Part shown: piece by piece, positions 19,089 to 30,582 of the stretch | Layout: every line of letters starts with the position of its first letter | Numbering within the stretch: the first letter of the stretch is position 1 | Origin: Allofrancisella guangzhouensis | GTDB taxonomy: Bacteria; Pseudomonadota; Gammaproteobacteria; Francisellales; Francisellaceae | Assembly: GCF_000815225.1 (NCBI RefSeq) | Contig: NZ_CP010427.1 | Location: 496,001-560,000, forward strand | Direction of reading: 5' to 3' | Length of the DNA: 64,000 nt | Program-made: the position numbers and the translations under genes | The notes under the pieces: generated by a model | The model's database searches: none | Seen by the model: the letters and a program-made list of their open reading frames with translations, nothing else | What the model was told of the DNA's origin: nothing

Positions 19089-20417
19089 ATGTCAAAGTTT
19101 AATAGTGCTTCAGGTGCAAGTGAATTAAAATCTCGTTTGATCTTTGTTGTGATAGCTATTATTGTATTTAGATTAGGAGTTTATATTCCTATTCCAAATA
19201 TAGATCCATCAAAGTTAGTAGATATTATTTCTAATCAACACTCATCGACTAGTGGTCTGATGAGTATGTTTAATATGTTCTCTGGTGGTGCTCTTACTCA
19301 GATGAGTATATTTGCTTTAGGTGTGATGCCTTATATCTCGGCATCTATAATTTTCCAAATGCTGTCAGCGGTTTACCCGAAGTTTATAGAGCTTAAGAAA
19401 GAAGGTGAATCTGGTCAGAAAAAGATAACTCAATATACTAGATATTTAACTCTTATTTTGGCATTGGTGCAATCTCTAGGTATAGTAGCTTTTGTGTTAC
19501 ATCAGGATGGTTTAGTAACAACGAATAATATAGTTTTATTTTATTTAACGACTATTGTTTCAGTAACTACTGGTAGTATGTTTTTAATGTGGTTGGGTGA
19601 GCAAATTACAGAAAGAGGCGTTGGTAATGGTATTTCATTATTAATTTTTTCGGGTATAGTAGCTAATCTTCCTGCAGAAATTTTAAATACTATCTCACAG
19701 GCAAATGCACCAGGTTCTAGCATAACTTATTTATCAGTTTGGGTGTTACTTGTTCTATTGCTGTTAGTGATTGCTTTTGTAGTATTTATGGAAAGTGCTC
19801 AAAGAAAAATAACAGTAAACTATGCCAAAAGACAGCAAGGTAGAAAAATGTATGCTGCTCAAACCAGCCATCTACCGTTAAAGCTTAATATGGCAGGAGT
19901 GATTCCGGCGATATTTGCATCTTCGATACTTATGGTACCAGGTGTATTGTTTGGTTGGTTATCTAACTATGGTTCATTAAGTTGGTTGGCAGATGTTTCA
20001 GAGATACTTCAACCTGGTAGTATAGTTTATACTATAGTATTTGCAGCAACTATTATATTTTTCTGTTTCTTTTATACTTCATTGGTATTTAACCCAAAAG
20101 AAACAGCTGATAATTTGAAGAAATCTGGAGCTTACATTTCTGGTGTCAGACCTGGTGAGCAAACAGCTAAATATATAGATGCAATTATGACGAGGCTGAC
20201 TTTGGTGGGTTCGTTATATATCACAGCAATATGTTTGCTGCCTATATTTATAGTTAAATTTTTTGCACAGGGTTTATCGTTTACATTTGGTGGTACTTCG
20301 TTGTTAATCGTAGTGGTTGTTATGATGGATTTCATGGCTCAAGTTAGATCGCATATGATGTCAACTCAGTACGATTCTTTATTGAAAAAAGCAAATCTCA
20401 CTAGTAAGAGAAAATAG
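19089..20417 (+). CDS. secY: protein translocase subunit SecY
   Basis: SecY is the channel through which unfolded proteins cross or enter the inner membrane; SecE, encoded at 51351, clamps it. The 442-residue protein has ten predicted membrane segments, the [12 protein letters not shown] segment before the plug, FNMFSGGAL in the plug region, the LGIMPYI-type motif ([11 protein letters not shown]), and cytoplasmic loops with [12 protein letters not shown]. The ribosome site is weak (AAGAAACAAAAGT) and the start is 11 bases after rplO. Confidence 0.98.
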   Translation: MSKFNSASGASELKSRLIFVVIAIIVFRLGVYIPIPNIDPSKLVDIISNQHSSTSGLMSMFNMFSGGALTQMSIFALGVMPYISASIIFQMLSAVYPKFIELKKEGESGQKKITQYTRYLTLILALVQSLGIVAFVLHQDGLVTTNNIVLFYLTTIVSVTTGSMFLMWLGEQITERGVGNGISLLIFSGIVANLPAEILNTISQANAPGSSITYLSVWVLLVLLLLVIAFVVFMESAQRKITVNYAKRQQGRKMYAAQTSHLPLKLNMAGVIPAIFASSILMVPGVLFGWLSNYGSLSWLADVSEILQPGSIVYTIVFAATIIFFCFFYTSLVFNPKETADNLKKSGAYISGVRPGEQTAKYIDAIMTRLTLVGSLYITAICLLPIFIVKFFAQGLSFTFGGTSLLIVVVVMMDFMAQVRSHMMSTQYDSLLKKANLTSKRK

Positions 20418-20439
20418 AGAAATTTTTTGGAGAAATATA

Positions 20440-20553
20440 ATGAAAGTTAGAGCTTCAGTTAAAAAAATGTGTAGAAATTGTAAGGTTATAAAACGTAATA
20501 GGGTTGTTCGCGTTATATGTACAGATCCTAGACATAAGCAAAGACAAGGTTAA
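20440..20553 (+). CDS. rpmJ: 50S ribosomal protein L36
   Basis: L36 is the smallest 50S protein and binds 23S rRNA near the L7/L12 stalk base. The frame encodes 37 residues, [20 protein letters not shown] then [17 protein letters not shown]. The zinc ligands Cys11, Cys14, Cys27 and His32 are all present, so this is the zinc-binding form. A good ribosome site (TTGGAGA) precedes the ATG, 22 bases after secY. It is too short for many gene finders. Confidence 0.97.
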
Positions 20554-20558
20554 GGTAC

Positions 20559-20590
20559 CAAGCTTATAAATAAAGCTTGATTATTTGTTT
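20559..20590 (+). terminator. hairpin between rpmJ and rpsM, possible partial terminator
   Basis: CAAGCTT (20559-20565) pairs perfectly with AAGCTTG (20573-20579) around a 7-base loop, followed by ATTATTTGTTTTT. This has the form of a weak intrinsic terminator at the spc/alpha boundary. The rest of the gap to rpsM is AT-rich and may hold a promoter. Confidence 0.45.
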
Positions 20591-20666
20591 TTAAAAAGTT
20601 ATCCTAGCAAGTTAATAAATGCTTGTGATAGCACTAAACTAAGAATAATTATTAGGAGTGAAATAA

Positions 20667-21023
20667 ATGGCTCGTATAGCTGGTGTTAATATTCCTGTTC
20701 ATAAACACGCTGTAATAGGATTAACTTCGATTTATGGAATAGGTAAAACAAGAGCGATGAAAATTTGTGAGAATTGCAAATTAAATCCAACTGTTAAAAT
20801 CAAGGATTTAACAGAAGAGCAAGTTGAGAGCTTAAGAGCAGAAGTTGCTAAATTTACTGTAGAAGGTGACCTACGTCGTGAAGTTTCTATGGATATAAAA
20901 AGACTTATGGATTTAGGTTGCTATAGAGGTAGAAGGCATCGTCGTAGCCTTCCTGTAAGAGGTCAAAGAACAAAGACTAATGCTCGTACTCGTAAGGGTC
21001 CGAGAAAGCCGATAAAGGCATAA
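20667..21023 (+). CDS. rpsM: 30S ribosomal protein S13
   Basis: S13 lies in the 30S head and makes bridges to L5 and the P-site tRNA. The 118 residues start [22 protein letters not shown] and contain the helix-hairpin-helix region and the C-terminal tail [21 protein letters not shown] that contacts tRNA. The ribosome site is AGGAGTG. It begins the alpha-type group rpsM-rpsK-rpsD-rpoA-rplQ. Confidence 0.98.
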   Translation: MARIAGVNIPVHKHAVIGLTSIYGIGKTRAMKICENCKLNPTVKIKDLTEEQVESLRAEVAKFTVEGDLRREVSMDIKRLMDLGCYRGRRHRRSLPVRGQRTKTNARTRKGPRKPIKA

Positions 21024-21059
21024 TACAATTATAACTATAACGATTAAAAGGTAGATTAT

Positions 21060-21449
21060 ATGGCTAAGTCTGTTAGATCAACAAAGAAAAAAGTAAAAAG
21101 AGTAGTTACTGATGCAGTTGCTCACATTTACTCTTCTTTCAATAACACTATAGTAACTATTACAGATAGACAAGGTAATGCTTTATCTTGGGCTACATCT
21201 GGAGGTAGTGGTTTTAGGGGTTCAAGAAAAAGTACACCATTTGCTGCTCAAATTGCAGCGGAAAAAGCAGCTGATATGGCGTTAGAATATGGTGTTAAGA
21301 ATGTAGATGTTTTAGTAAAAGGACCAGGCTCAGGTAGAGATTCAGCTGTTAGAGCTTTGAATACTAAGAACCTGAAAGTAACTAGTATAACGGATGTGAC
21401 TGGATTGCCTCATAATGGATGTCGTCCTCCTAAAAAACGTCGTGTTTAA
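21060..21449 (+). CDS. rpsK: 30S ribosomal protein S11
   Basis: S11 is part of the 30S platform and touches the Shine-Dalgarno helix. The 129-residue product has [19 protein letters not shown] near residue 25, the [18 protein letters not shown] region and the C-terminal signature [18 protein letters not shown]. It is preceded by AAAGGTAG and follows rpsM by 36 bases. Confidence 0.98.
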   Translation: MAKSVRSTKKKVKRVVTDAVAHIYSSFNNTIVTITDRQGNALSWATSGGSGFRGSRKSTPFAAQIAAEKAADMALEYGVKNVDVLVKGPGSGRDSAVRALNTKNLKVTSITDVTGLPHNGCRPPKKRRV

Positions 21450-21470
21450 TATTTTAAAGGGAATTTTATA

Positions 21471-22091
21471 ATGGCTAGATATCTAGGACCAAAGTGTAAA
21501 CTTTCTAGAAGGGAAGGTACAGATTTATTCTTAAAAAGTGGTGTAAAAGCTACTGATGAAAAGTGCAAAATGAATACAGCGCCAGGTCAGCATGGAGCTA
21601 GAAAAGCTCGACTTTCTGATTATGGTCTTCAATTGAGAGAGAAACAAAAAGTTCGTCGTATGTATGGTATTTTAGAGGGTCAATTTAAAAAATACTATGT
21701 TGAAGCAAGTAGAAGAAAAGGTAATACAGGTGCTACTTTATTAGAGCTTTTAGAGTCAAGACTAGACAATATAGTTTATAGAATGGGCTTTGCTGCGACT
21801 AGAGCTGAAGCAAGACAACTAGTTGTACATAAGGGCATAATGTTAAATGGCAAAACTTGTAATGTACCATCGGCACAAATAAAAGCTGGTGATGTTATTA
21901 CGGTGAAAGAAAAAGCTAAGAAGCAACTTAGAATACAAAATGCTGTAGAGCTTGCAAAACATAGAAAAGAACTTTCTTGGATAGATGTAAATACCGATGC
22001 TTTAGAAGGAACTTTAAAGGCTTCTCCAGATAGATCTGAATTATCATCAGATATAAACGAACAATTAATTATCGAGCTTTACTCTAAGTAA
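21471..22091 (+). CDS. rpsD: 30S ribosomal protein S4
   Basis: S4 starts assembly of the 30S body and in E. coli represses the alpha operon. The 206 residues include the N-terminal [20 protein letters not shown], an S4 RNA-binding domain at about 97-160 with [15 protein letters not shown] and [15 protein letters not shown], and a C-terminal part. The N-terminal cysteines of the zinc form are not conserved as a full set, so it is the zinc-free form. Confidence 0.98.
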   Translation: MARYLGPKCKLSRREGTDLFLKSGVKATDEKCKMNTAPGQHGARKARLSDYGLQLREKQKVRRMYGILEGQFKKYYVEASRRKGNTGATLLELLESRLDNIVYRMGFAATRAEARQLVVHKGIMLNGKTCNVPSAQIKAGDVITVKEKAKKQLRIQNAVELAKHRKELSWIDVNTDALEGTLKASPDRSELSSDINEQLIIELYSK

Positions 22092-22155
22092 TTATATTTT
22101 TTAGAATTTATTACTTATAGTGGCTCATTATAGCCTTATTTCAAGGAGATTTTTA

Positions 22156-23127
22156 GTGAGTAATAATAATTTGAAACAGGAATTTACACCTAGTGTACAA
22201 CTTATAGAAGAATTGGGTGCTTTTGGATATAAGGTGCAGCTCTCTCCTGTTGAAAAAGGTATGGCTCATATTCTTGGTAACTCAATTAGACGGGTTCTTC
22301 TTTCGTCTTTGCCTGGGGCGTCTGTAGTTAAAGTAAACATTAAAGATGTTTTACATGAATATTCTACATTAGATGACGTTAAGGAAGACATTGTTGAAGT
22401 AGTTTCAAATTTGAAAAAAGTAGCAGTAAAACTTGATGAAAATGTTGATAATATTGAATTAGAGCTATCAGTTAGTAAAAGTGGCGTTGTTACGGCAGGC
22501 GACTTTAAATCTACTAGTGGAGTTGAAATTATAAATAAAGATCAAGTGATTGCGACTTTAACAAATAAAAGAGAATTTAACTTAGTTGCTAGCGTAGTTT
22601 GGGGAAGAAACGTTGGTATCCTTTCAGCTATGCCTGTTGAATTAGAAAAAGTAGGTGATATAGCTGTAGATGCTGATTTTAATCCAGTTAAAAAAGTAGC
22701 TTTTGAGGTTATTGAGAACAGTGATAGTGAAATATTGGAAATATTTCTAAAAACAAACGGTACTATAGATCCATTAAAAGCTGTTACTAAGGCTTTGGAG
22801 TATTTTTGTGAGCAGATGTCAGTATTTGTTTCTTTAAAGGTGCCACACCAAGGTAAAACTGGTGATGTTTTAATAGACTCTAATATTGACCCAATACTTT
22901 TGAAGCCAATAGATGATTTAGAGCTTACAGTCAGATCATCTAATTGTCTAAGGGCTGAAAATATTAAATATTTAGGTGACTTAGTCCAATATTCTGAGTC
23001 ACAACTAATGAAAATACCTAACCTAGGTAAAAAATCTCTTAATGAAATTAAGCAGATACTTATAGATAATAACTTATCTCTTGGAGTTGTGATTGACAAT
23101 TTCAGGGAGTTGGTTGAGGGTAAATAA
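22156..23127 (+). CDS. rpoA: RNA polymerase alpha subunit
   Basis: Alpha dimerises to start RNA polymerase assembly and its C-terminal domain binds UP elements and activators. I chose GTG at 22156 because AAGGAG lies 7 bases upstream; this gives 323 residues, while an upstream in-frame GTG at 22120 adds 12 residues and has no ribosome site. The N-terminal domain covers about 1-230 and the C-terminal domain has [12 protein letters not shown], keeping the DNA-binding arginine, Asn, Cys and Leu, and [13 protein letters not shown]. Francisella is known to have two different alpha genes that form a heterodimer; the one in the ribosomal operon is called rpoA1 and this is its likely equivalent. The second gene is not in the window. 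Confidence 0.97.
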   Translation: MSNNNLKQEFTPSVQLIEELGAFGYKVQLSPVEKGMAHILGNSIRRVLLSSLPGASVVKVNIKDVLHEYSTLDDVKEDIVEVVSNLKKVAVKLDENVDNIELELSVSKSGVVTAGDFKSTSGVEIINKDQVIATLTNKREFNLVASVVWGRNVGILSAMPVELEKVGDIAVDADFNPVKKVAFEVIENSDSEILEIFLKTNGTIDPLKAVTKALEYFCEQMSVFVSLKVPHQGKTGDVLIDSNIDPILLKPIDDLELTVRSSNCLRAENIKYLGDLVQYSESQLMKIPNLGKKSLNEIKQILIDNNLSLGVVIDNFRELVEGK

Positions 23128-23173
23128 ATTAATATAGTAATCATATAATATTAACTATAAAGGAGTAATTACT

Positions 23174-23611
23174 ATGAGACATCGTAAACAAGGTAGAAAG
23201 TTCAGTAGAACTAGTAGTCATAGAAAAGCAATGTTCAAAAACATGTCAGCTTCTCTTATCAATCATGAGATTATCAAAACGACATTACCTAAAGCTAAAG
23301 AGCTAAGAACAATAGTTGAGCCTTTAGTTACTTTAGCAAAAAGAGAGTGCAAGTTAAGAAATGAGTTGGATATAAATTCTAATGAGTTTAAAGCGCAGTC
23401 TGTAGCTTTAAGAAGACAAGCTTTTGACTTCTTAAGAAATAAAGCAGCAGTGAAAAAGCTTTTTGAAGAATTTGGTGTGCGTTATGCTGAAAGAGCAGGT
23501 GGTTACACTAGAATTCTTAAATGTGGTTATAGATTTGGTGATAAAGCGCCTATGGCCTTTATTGAACTAGTAGGTAGACCACACGTTGAAATGCCTACTG
23601 ACGAAGAATAA
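23174..23611 (+). CDS. rplQ: 50S ribosomal protein L17
   Basis: L17 is an early 50S assembly protein close to the tunnel exit. The 145 residues start [20 protein letters not shown] and contain [18 protein letters not shown] and the [10 protein letters not shown] pattern ([17 protein letters not shown]). It is longer than the 127 residues of E. coli by a C-terminal extension. The ribosome site is AAGGAG. It closes the 31-gene block; no strong terminator follows. Confidence 0.98.
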   Translation: MRHRKQGRKFSRTSSHRKAMFKNMSASLINHEIIKTTLPKAKELRTIVEPLVTLAKRECKLRNELDINSNEFKAQSVALRRQAFDFLRNKAAVKKLFEEFGVRYAERAGGYTRILKCGYRFGDKAPMAFIELVGRPHVEMPTDEE

Positions 23612-23662
23612 ATATCATTTTTATTTAAAAACATTTTTCTTATCTTTTTATAATAAAAAATT

Positions 23663-23690
23663 CTTGAAAAATAATATATAACTCTCATAT
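23663..23690 (+). promoter_or_regulatory. heat-shock (sigma32-type) promoter of htpG
   Basis: CTTGAAA at 23663-23669 matches the sigma32 -35 box exactly, and TCTCATAT at 23683-23690 resembles the CCCCATNT -10 box, with 13 bases between. htpG is a classical heat-shock gene and Francisella has RpoH as its known alternative sigma factor. Confidence 0.65.
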
Positions 23691-23740
23691 TAATCTTGCT
23701 ATAAATAAGTTTATCTAATAATATAAAGAGGGTTATATAA

Positions 23741-25627
23741 ATGTCAGAAAAAAATTATACTTTTGAAACTGAAGTAGATAAGTTACTTCATCTTGTGATT
23801 CATTCATTATATTCTAATCGTGAAATCTTCTTAAGAGAATTGGTATCTAATAGCTCAGATGCTATCGAGAAACTTAGGTATAAGAGTATTTCAAATGCAG
23901 AGCTTAATGAAGATGATGCTGATTATGCTATAAAAATAGATTTTGACAAAAAAGCTAAAACAATAACCGTTAGTGATAATGGTATTGGTATGACAGAAGA
24001 AGAGGTTATCGAAAACCTAGGGACAATTGCAAAATCAGGAACTAAAAAGTTTTTAGAGAGTCTAACTGGTGATAAAAGTAAAGATAATGAGCTAATAGGT
24101 CAATTTGGTGTTGGGTTTTATTCATCATTCATAGTCGCAGATAAGGTAACTGTAAGAACTAGAAAAGCAGGGCAGGATAAATCTCAAGCTATAAAGTGGG
24201 TATCTGATGCACAAAATGGTTTTACTGTAGAAGCTATTACAAAAGAAAGACGTGGCACAGAGATCATTCTTCATCTTAAAAAGGAACATGAAGACTTGCT
24301 AGAGCATCAAGTCTTAAAGGGGTTAGTTAACAAATATTCAGATTGTATAAATACTCCTATCCAAATGAAAAAAGTTGAGTTTGATAAAGATGGTAAGCAA
24401 ATTATAGAAGATGAATATGAAACAGTAAATAATACTAAAGCTATTTGGCTAAGATCAAAAGATGAGATTACAGATGATGAATATAACGAATTCTATAAAT
24501 ATATCTCACATGACTTTGCTAATGCTTTGATGTGGTCACATAATAAGGTAGAAGGTAATCTTGAATACACTAGCTTGTTATTTATACCAGAAAATAAACC
24601 TTTTGATTTTTGGAATAGAGATAAAGATTATGGTTTATCTTTGTATGTGCGTAGAGTATTTATTATGGAGAATAAAGAATTATTGCCTCCATATTTGAGG
24701 TTCGTTAAGGGTGTGGTTGATTCTGCTGATTTGCCTTTGAACGTGTCACGTGAAATTCTACAACATAATAAAGTCATTGATAAAATTAAAAAAGCATCAA
24801 CTACAAAAATTCTTAGTGAGTTAAGTAAATTGGCTAAGAAAGATAAAGAAAAATATCAAAAGTTTTGGGACAATTTTGGTCAAGTGCTAAAAGAAGGTGT
24901 TTCAGATGATTACAGCAATAAGGAGAAGATCGCTAGTCTATTAAGATTTACTTCTACAGCTAGTGAAGAAGTTAAACAAACAGTATCTTTAGCTGACTAT
25001 ATTTCACGTATGAAAGAAGGTCAAGACACCATTTACTATATTACATCAGATAGCTATAAAGCTGCTATAAATAATCCTCAGTTAGAGGTGTTTAAGAAGA
25101 AAGGTATTGAAGTGCTTTTAATGACGGATAGAATTGATGAATGGATGATGTCTACTTTGACTGAATTTGATGGTAAGCATATGAAATCTATAATCAAAGG
25201 GAATATAGATTTAGATAAGTTTGAAACTGAAGAAACAAAAGAAAAATTTGAAAAAGAAACCAAAGATTTTGAAAAAGTACTAAAAGATATTAAAGAGGTT
25301 TTAAAAGATAAAGTTGAGGATGTACGTTTATCTAAGCGTTTGACAGACTCTCCGAGTTGTGTGGTTGTAAATGACTATGGTATGAGCTTACATATGCAGA
25401 AAATGATGGAAGAAGCAGGACAAGCGTTTATGCCAGGTATGGGTATGAAACCAGTTTTAGAGCTAAATGCTGAGCATCATCTTGTGCAAAGATTAAAGGA
25501 CGAGCCTGATACGGAAATTTTTGGCGATCTATCACGGTTGCTACTTCTTCAAGCAATGTTTGTAGAAGGCGCTAAGATAGAAGATCCTATGGCTTTTGTT
25601 AGGTTGGTTAATAAGTACATCAAGTAA
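23741..25627 (+). CDS. htpG: chaperone HtpG (Hsp90)
   Basis: HtpG is the bacterial Hsp90, an ATP-driven dimeric chaperone working with DnaK. The 628-residue protein has the complete GHKL ATPase domain: catalytic Glu33 in [18 protein letters not shown] at about 78-84 and the GQFGVGF lid at about 120-126. The middle domain contains [11 protein letters not shown] with the gamma-phosphate arginine, and the C-terminal dimerisation domain follows. A sigma32-like promoter lies upstream and the ribosome site is AGAGGG. It is transcribed on its own. Confidence 0.98.
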   Translation: MSEKNYTFETEVDKLLHLVIHSLYSNREIFLRELVSNSSDAIEKLRYKSISNAELNEDDADYAIKIDFDKKAKTITVSDNGIGMTEEEVIENLGTIAKSGTKKFLESLTGDKSKDNELIGQFGVGFYSSFIVADKVTVRTRKAGQDKSQAIKWVSDAQNGFTVEAITKERRGTEIILHLKKEHEDLLEHQVLKGLVNKYSDCINTPIQMKKVEFDKDGKQIIEDEYETVNNTKAIWLRSKDEITDDEYNEFYKYISHDFANALMWSHNKVEGNLEYTSLLFIPENKPFDFWNRDKDYGLSLYVRRVFIMENKELLPPYLRFVKGVVDSADLPLNVSREILQHNKVIDKIKKASTTKILSELSKLAKKDKEKYQKFWDNFGQVLKEGVSDDYSNKEKIASLLRFTSTASEEVKQTVSLADYISRMKEGQDTIYYITSDSYKAAINNPQLEVFKKKGIEVLLMTDRIDEWMMSTLTEFDGKHMKSIIKGNIDLDKFETEETKEKFEKETKDFEKVLKDIKEVLKDKVEDVRLSKRLTDSPSCVVVNDYGMSLHMQKMMEEAGQAFMPGMGMKPVLELNAEHHLVQRLKDEPDTEIFGDLSRLLLLQAMFVEGAKIEDPMAFVRLVNKYIK

Positions 25628-25780
25628 ACTTTCTTAATAATTTATCCTTTTTCCTTTCTGAGAAAAAACTAACTATTACACTAAAGATTTAACTTGCAAT
25701 CCTCATTTTATAGAGAATTTTTTAGTTTTTAATTTGCTAGTGAAATTTGCCATTTTAAAATGGTAACACTTGGTTAAAAA

Positions 25781-25789
25781 TGTTATAAT
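25781..25789 (+). promoter_or_regulatory. extended -10 promoter of pyrG
   Basis: TGT directly followed by TATAAT (25784-25789) makes a perfect extended -10 element. No good -35 box is seen, which is common with extended -10 promoters. Transcription would start near 25796, 30 bases before the ATG. A perfect palindrome lies just upstream at 25750-25763. Confidence 0.6.
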
Positions 25790-25810
25790 TATGTTCCATG
25801 ATTTTTCTAA

Positions 25811-27460
<1,650 letters not shown>

Positions 27461-27476
27461 TAATTAGCTGCTAGTT

Positions 27477-27506
27477 TTGATATTTAATAAATAAAAGTGC
27501 TATAAT
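27477..27506 (+). promoter_or_regulatory. promoter of ndk
   Basis: TTGATA at 27477-27482 and TATAAT at 27501-27506 are 18 bases apart, and TGC before the -10 box makes it an extended -10. This is one of the best promoters in the window. Confidence 0.65.
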
Positions 27507-27539
27507 TCAAACTAATAAAATATTGGAGAACTTAAAAAA

Positions 27540-27962
27540 ATGAGTAAACAGAGAACTTTATCTATAATAAAGCCTGATGCTGTAGAAAAAAATGTTATAG
27601 GTGAGATTTATAGTCGTTTTGAGAAAGCTGGTTTAAAAATAATCGCTGCAAAAATGAAGCATTTGTCAAAAGCAGAAGCCGAGGGTTTTTATGCTGTACA
27701 TAAAGAAAGACCATTTTTTAGTGCTTTGGTTGAATTTATGATTTCTGGAGCAGTTATGATTCAAGTTTTAGAAGGTGAAAATGCGATAGCAAAAAATCGT
27801 GAGTTAATGGGAGCTACTAATCCTAAAGAAGCAGCAAAAGGTACAATTAGAGCTGATTTTGCAGACAGTATAGATGCTAATGCTGTACATGGTTCTGATG
27901 GTGAAGAAACAGCGGCTCAAGAGATCAAATATTTCTTTAGTGATACGGAAATATTTGGCTAA
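27540..27962 (+). CDS. ndk: nucleoside diphosphate kinase
   Basis: Ndk moves the gamma phosphate of ATP to other nucleoside diphosphates through a phospho-histidine. The active site His117 lies in NAVHGSDG, and the N-terminal [11 protein letters not shown] and ERPFF motifs are present. The 140-residue length fits the short bacterial form. It has its own strong promoter; accD lies 38 bases downstream with its own ribosome site and may share the transcript. Confidence 0.98.
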   Translation: MSKQRTLSIIKPDAVEKNVIGEIYSRFEKAGLKIIAAKMKHLSKAEAEGFYAVHKERPFFSALVEFMISGAVMIQVLEGENAIAKNRELMGATNPKEAAKGTIRADFADSIDANAVHGSDGEETAAQEIKYFFSDTEIFG

Positions 27963-28000
27963 TGTTGTATATCTGTTTTATTTTAGGAGGATAGTAGTTT

Positions 28001-28906
28001 ATGAGTTGGTTAACTAGGGTAATAAGTAGAAGTTTAGGGCTAGATGCTCAGAAAAAAGATTTGCCAAGTGGAGTGTGGAGCCAATGTCCAAGCTGTCAAG
28101 TGACATTATATTCTGAAGAGTTAAATAATAATAAATCAGTATGTCCTAATTGTAACTATCATTATAGAATTTCTGCTAGACATAGACTAGATATATTTTT
28201 TGATCAACGCAGCACTGTAGAGCATTTTGCTAATATAGAACCTGTAGATATGCTTAAGTTTAAAGATACAAAATCTTATAAAGATAGATTATCACAAGCT
28301 CAAAAGAAGACTAGTGAAAAAGATGCTTTAGTAGTTATGGACGGTACTGTAGAAGGTTTCCCAGTTGTAGCAGCGGCATTTAATTTTATGTTCCTAGGTG
28401 GTTCTATGGGATCCGTGGTGGGTGAAAAATTTGTGCGAGGTGTTAAGCTTGCGATGGAGAAAAAAGTACCGTTTATATGTTTCACAGCAAGTGGTGGTGC
28501 TAGAATGCAAGAATCCTTATTTTCTCTAATGCAGATGTCAAAAACTAGTGCTGCCTTACAAAAGTTAGCTGAAGCTAAACTACCGTATTTAGTGGTGCTA
28601 ACAGACCCTACTACAGGTGGAGTATCAGCATCCTTAGCTATGCTTGGGGATATACACATAGCTGAGCCAAAAGCTTTAATTGGTTTTGCTGGACCTAGAG
28701 TTATAGAACAGACTGTGAGAGAACAACTACCAGAAGGTTTTCAAAGAAGTGAGTTCTTGGTAGAAAAAGGTATGGTTGATATGATCGTAGATCGTAGAAA
28801 TTTAAGAACAGAAGTAGCGCAGTTAATAGGTAAACTGATGCCGGGGTTTGCAAAACATAATTCTTACTTTTTAGAGCATAAGCATACTGAGCATTCACAA
28901 GCTTAA
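28001..28906 (+). CDS. accD: acetyl-CoA carboxylase carboxyltransferase subunit beta
   Basis: AccD with AccA transfers the carboxyl group from biotin to acetyl-CoA to make malonyl-CoA, the first step of fatty acid synthesis. The 301-residue protein has the N-terminal zinc ribbon with Cys29, Cys32, Cys48 and Cys51 (CPSC and CPNC), then the crotonase-like domain with [11 protein letters not shown] and the [11 protein letters not shown] oxyanion segment. The ribosome site is AGGAGG. folC follows after 14 bases, the same order as in many gammaproteobacteria. Confidence 0.98.
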   Translation: MSWLTRVISRSLGLDAQKKDLPSGVWSQCPSCQVTLYSEELNNNKSVCPNCNYHYRISARHRLDIFFDQRSTVEHFANIEPVDMLKFKDTKSYKDRLSQAQKKTSEKDALVVMDGTVEGFPVVAAAFNFMFLGGSMGSVVGEKFVRGVKLAMEKKVPFICFTASGGARMQESLFSLMQMSKTSAALQKLAEAKLPYLVVLTDPTTGGVSASLAMLGDIHIAEPKALIGFAGPRVIEQTVREQLPEGFQRSEFLVEKGMVDMIVDRRNLRTEVAQLIGKLMPGFAKHNSYFLEHKHTEHSQA

Positions 28907-28920
28907 GAAGAAATCCAAAA

Positions 28921-30099
28921 ATGAGCATTGAAACCAAAATAGCTAAAATTATGGCTAATGATGCTCCTAAATGTACTCTTATAGATATTCTATTTATTCT
29001 TGATAGCTTTAATTTTAACAAAAAATTTCAAGTTATAACTATAGCTGGTACCAACGGTAAAGGAACTACTGTGGCAATGCTTGAAAAGATGTTTGTTGCA
29101 AATAACAAAAAAGTATTAAGCCATACATCTCCACATGTTTTTAAATTTAATGAAAGGATATCTCTAAATAGAAGTCCTATTTCTAGTAGTCAGTTACTAG
29201 AGTTATTGGAGAGGTTAGAAGAGCTAACAGTAAAATATCGTTTATCTTATTATCAGATAGCTTTTCTATGTGTCTGTTTATATTCACAAAAGATAGTAGG
29301 TCTTGATTATCTGATATTAGAGGTCGGTGTGGGAGGTAGATTGGATGCTGCTAATATTATTGAGCCAGATATATCTGCTATTACTAATATAGATTTTGAT
29401 CATTGTGAAGTTTTGGGAGATACTTTAGATAAAATAGGCTTAGAAAAAGCTGCTATAGCTCGTAAACAGAAACCTCTTTTTTTAGGTTCAAAAATGCCTG
29501 ATAGTGTTTATGAATATGCAAGTGTTATAGAAGCTATAATCTACGATAAAGACTATAATCCTAAAACAAAAAATTGTTTTCGTGATAGTTATAATATAGC
29601 TATGGGGATAGGTGATTATTTGCTAAAGAAAACACACATTACTTATATTCCTATGTTAGAGGATATAAGGGCCAGAGCCCGTTTTAATGTACTTAAAAAT
29701 GATAAAGAGAATAATAGTTATGTAGTAGTCGATGTTGCACATAATCCAGCTTCTGTGGAGTATTTGTTTAAACTCTTAGATAATAAATTTGGCTCTAAGG
29801 CTATTAAATATGAAGCTATATTTGGTGTATTAGCAACTAAGGATATTAACACGATTGTATCTATAGCTAAAAAACATATTTATAAGTGGGAGATTGTAGA
29901 CCTTAAAACTTTTGACCAAAGAGCTCTAGATATAGATAATATAAAACAAGTGTTTAGTAACCACGGTATCATTCGGGTTGATTTTAATAAAGATTTGGGT
30001 AGTGTTTATTTATCAAAGAAAGATACTGTAACAGTAGTTTTTGGGTCATTCGTGCTGGCAGGGGAATTTATAAAAGAGTATGAAAAAAATAGTTTCTAA
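28921..30099 (+). CDS. folC: folylpolyglutamate synthase / dihydrofolate synthase
   Basis: FolC adds glutamate to dihydropteroate and then further glutamates to folates, keeping them in the cell. The 392 residues are of the Mur ligase type: the ATP loop GTNGKGT at 43-49, SPHVFKFNERI, LEVGVGGRLDAANII and the C-terminal domain with VVDVAHNPAS. It is shorter than the E. coli protein (422), mainly by loops. It overlaps the next gene, tsaE, by 20 bases. Confidence 0.93.
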   Translation: MSIETKIAKIMANDAPKCTLIDILFILDSFNFNKKFQVITIAGTNGKGTTVAMLEKMFVANNKKVLSHTSPHVFKFNERISLNRSPISSSQLLELLERLEELTVKYRLSYYQIAFLCVCLYSQKIVGLDYLILEVGVGGRLDAANIIEPDISAITNIDFDHCEVLGDTLDKIGLEKAAIARKQKPLFLGSKMPDSVYEYASVIEAIIYDKDYNPKTKNCFRDSYNIAMGIGDYLLKKTHITYIPMLEDIRARARFNVLKNDKENNSYVVVDVAHNPASVEYLFKLLDNKFGSKAIKYEAIFGVLATKDINTIVSIAKKHIYKWEIVDLKTFDQRALDIDNIKQVFSNHGIIRVDFNKDLGSVYLSKKDTVTVVFGSFVLAGEFIKEYEKNSF

Positions 30100-30487
30100 T
30101 GAAGAACAGATGCTAAGCTTAGCTGCTGAATATTCTAAAAACTTACAAACAAATAAAATAATTTTTCTACACGGTGATTTAGGATCAGGTAAAACAACCT
30201 TTGTAAAAGGTGTTTTAAAGGCACTAGGTTATAAGGGTAATGTAAAAAGTCCGACCTACACCTTGGTTGAGAGTTATGAGTTTAAAGATTTTAGTATTTA
30301 CCATTTTGATTTATATAGAATTTCTGACCCTGAAGAATTAGAGTGGATTGGAATCAGAGATTACTTTAATGAAAAAAGTATATGTTTTATAGAATGGCCA
30401 GATAAGGGCAAAGACTTTTTGCCAAAAGCTTCGTCAAATATTTATATAAAGCATCTAGCGGAAAAAAGAGAAGTAGAAATTTCTTAA
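30080..30487 (+). CDS. tsaE: tRNA t6A synthesis ATPase TsaE
   Basis: TsaE is the ATPase partner of TsaB and TsaD in making threonylcarbamoyl-adenosine at position 37 of tRNAs that read ANN codons. The 135 residues contain a Walker A loop GDLGSGKT at 32-39, SPTYTLVESY at 57-66, FDLYRI and the FIEWPDKG motif, all typical of this small family. The start overlaps the end of folC by 20 bases, so translation is coupled. tsaD is in the window at 63536. Confidence 0.95.
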   Translation: MKKIVSNEEQMLSLAAEYSKNLQTNKIIFLHGDLGSGKTTFVKGVLKALGYKGNVKSPTYTLVESYEFKDFSIYHFDLYRISDPEELEWIGIRDYFNEKSICFIEWPDKGKDFLPKASSNIYIKHLAEKREVEIS

Positions 30488-30582
30488 ATAATTGAAGTAT
30501 ATTTTTATGGAAATATTAGTCATTACTATATATCATTATATTAAGTTGTTTTTAATGCCAGCTAAGTTAGAAGGAAAGTCTC

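Noticed and set aside
22542-23144. 200-codon open frame on the minus strand opposite rpoA
   Set aside because: It lies wholly inside a conserved gene, has no ribosome site and the product is low-complexity Ser/Ile-rich sequence of the kind produced by AT-rich antisense frames.
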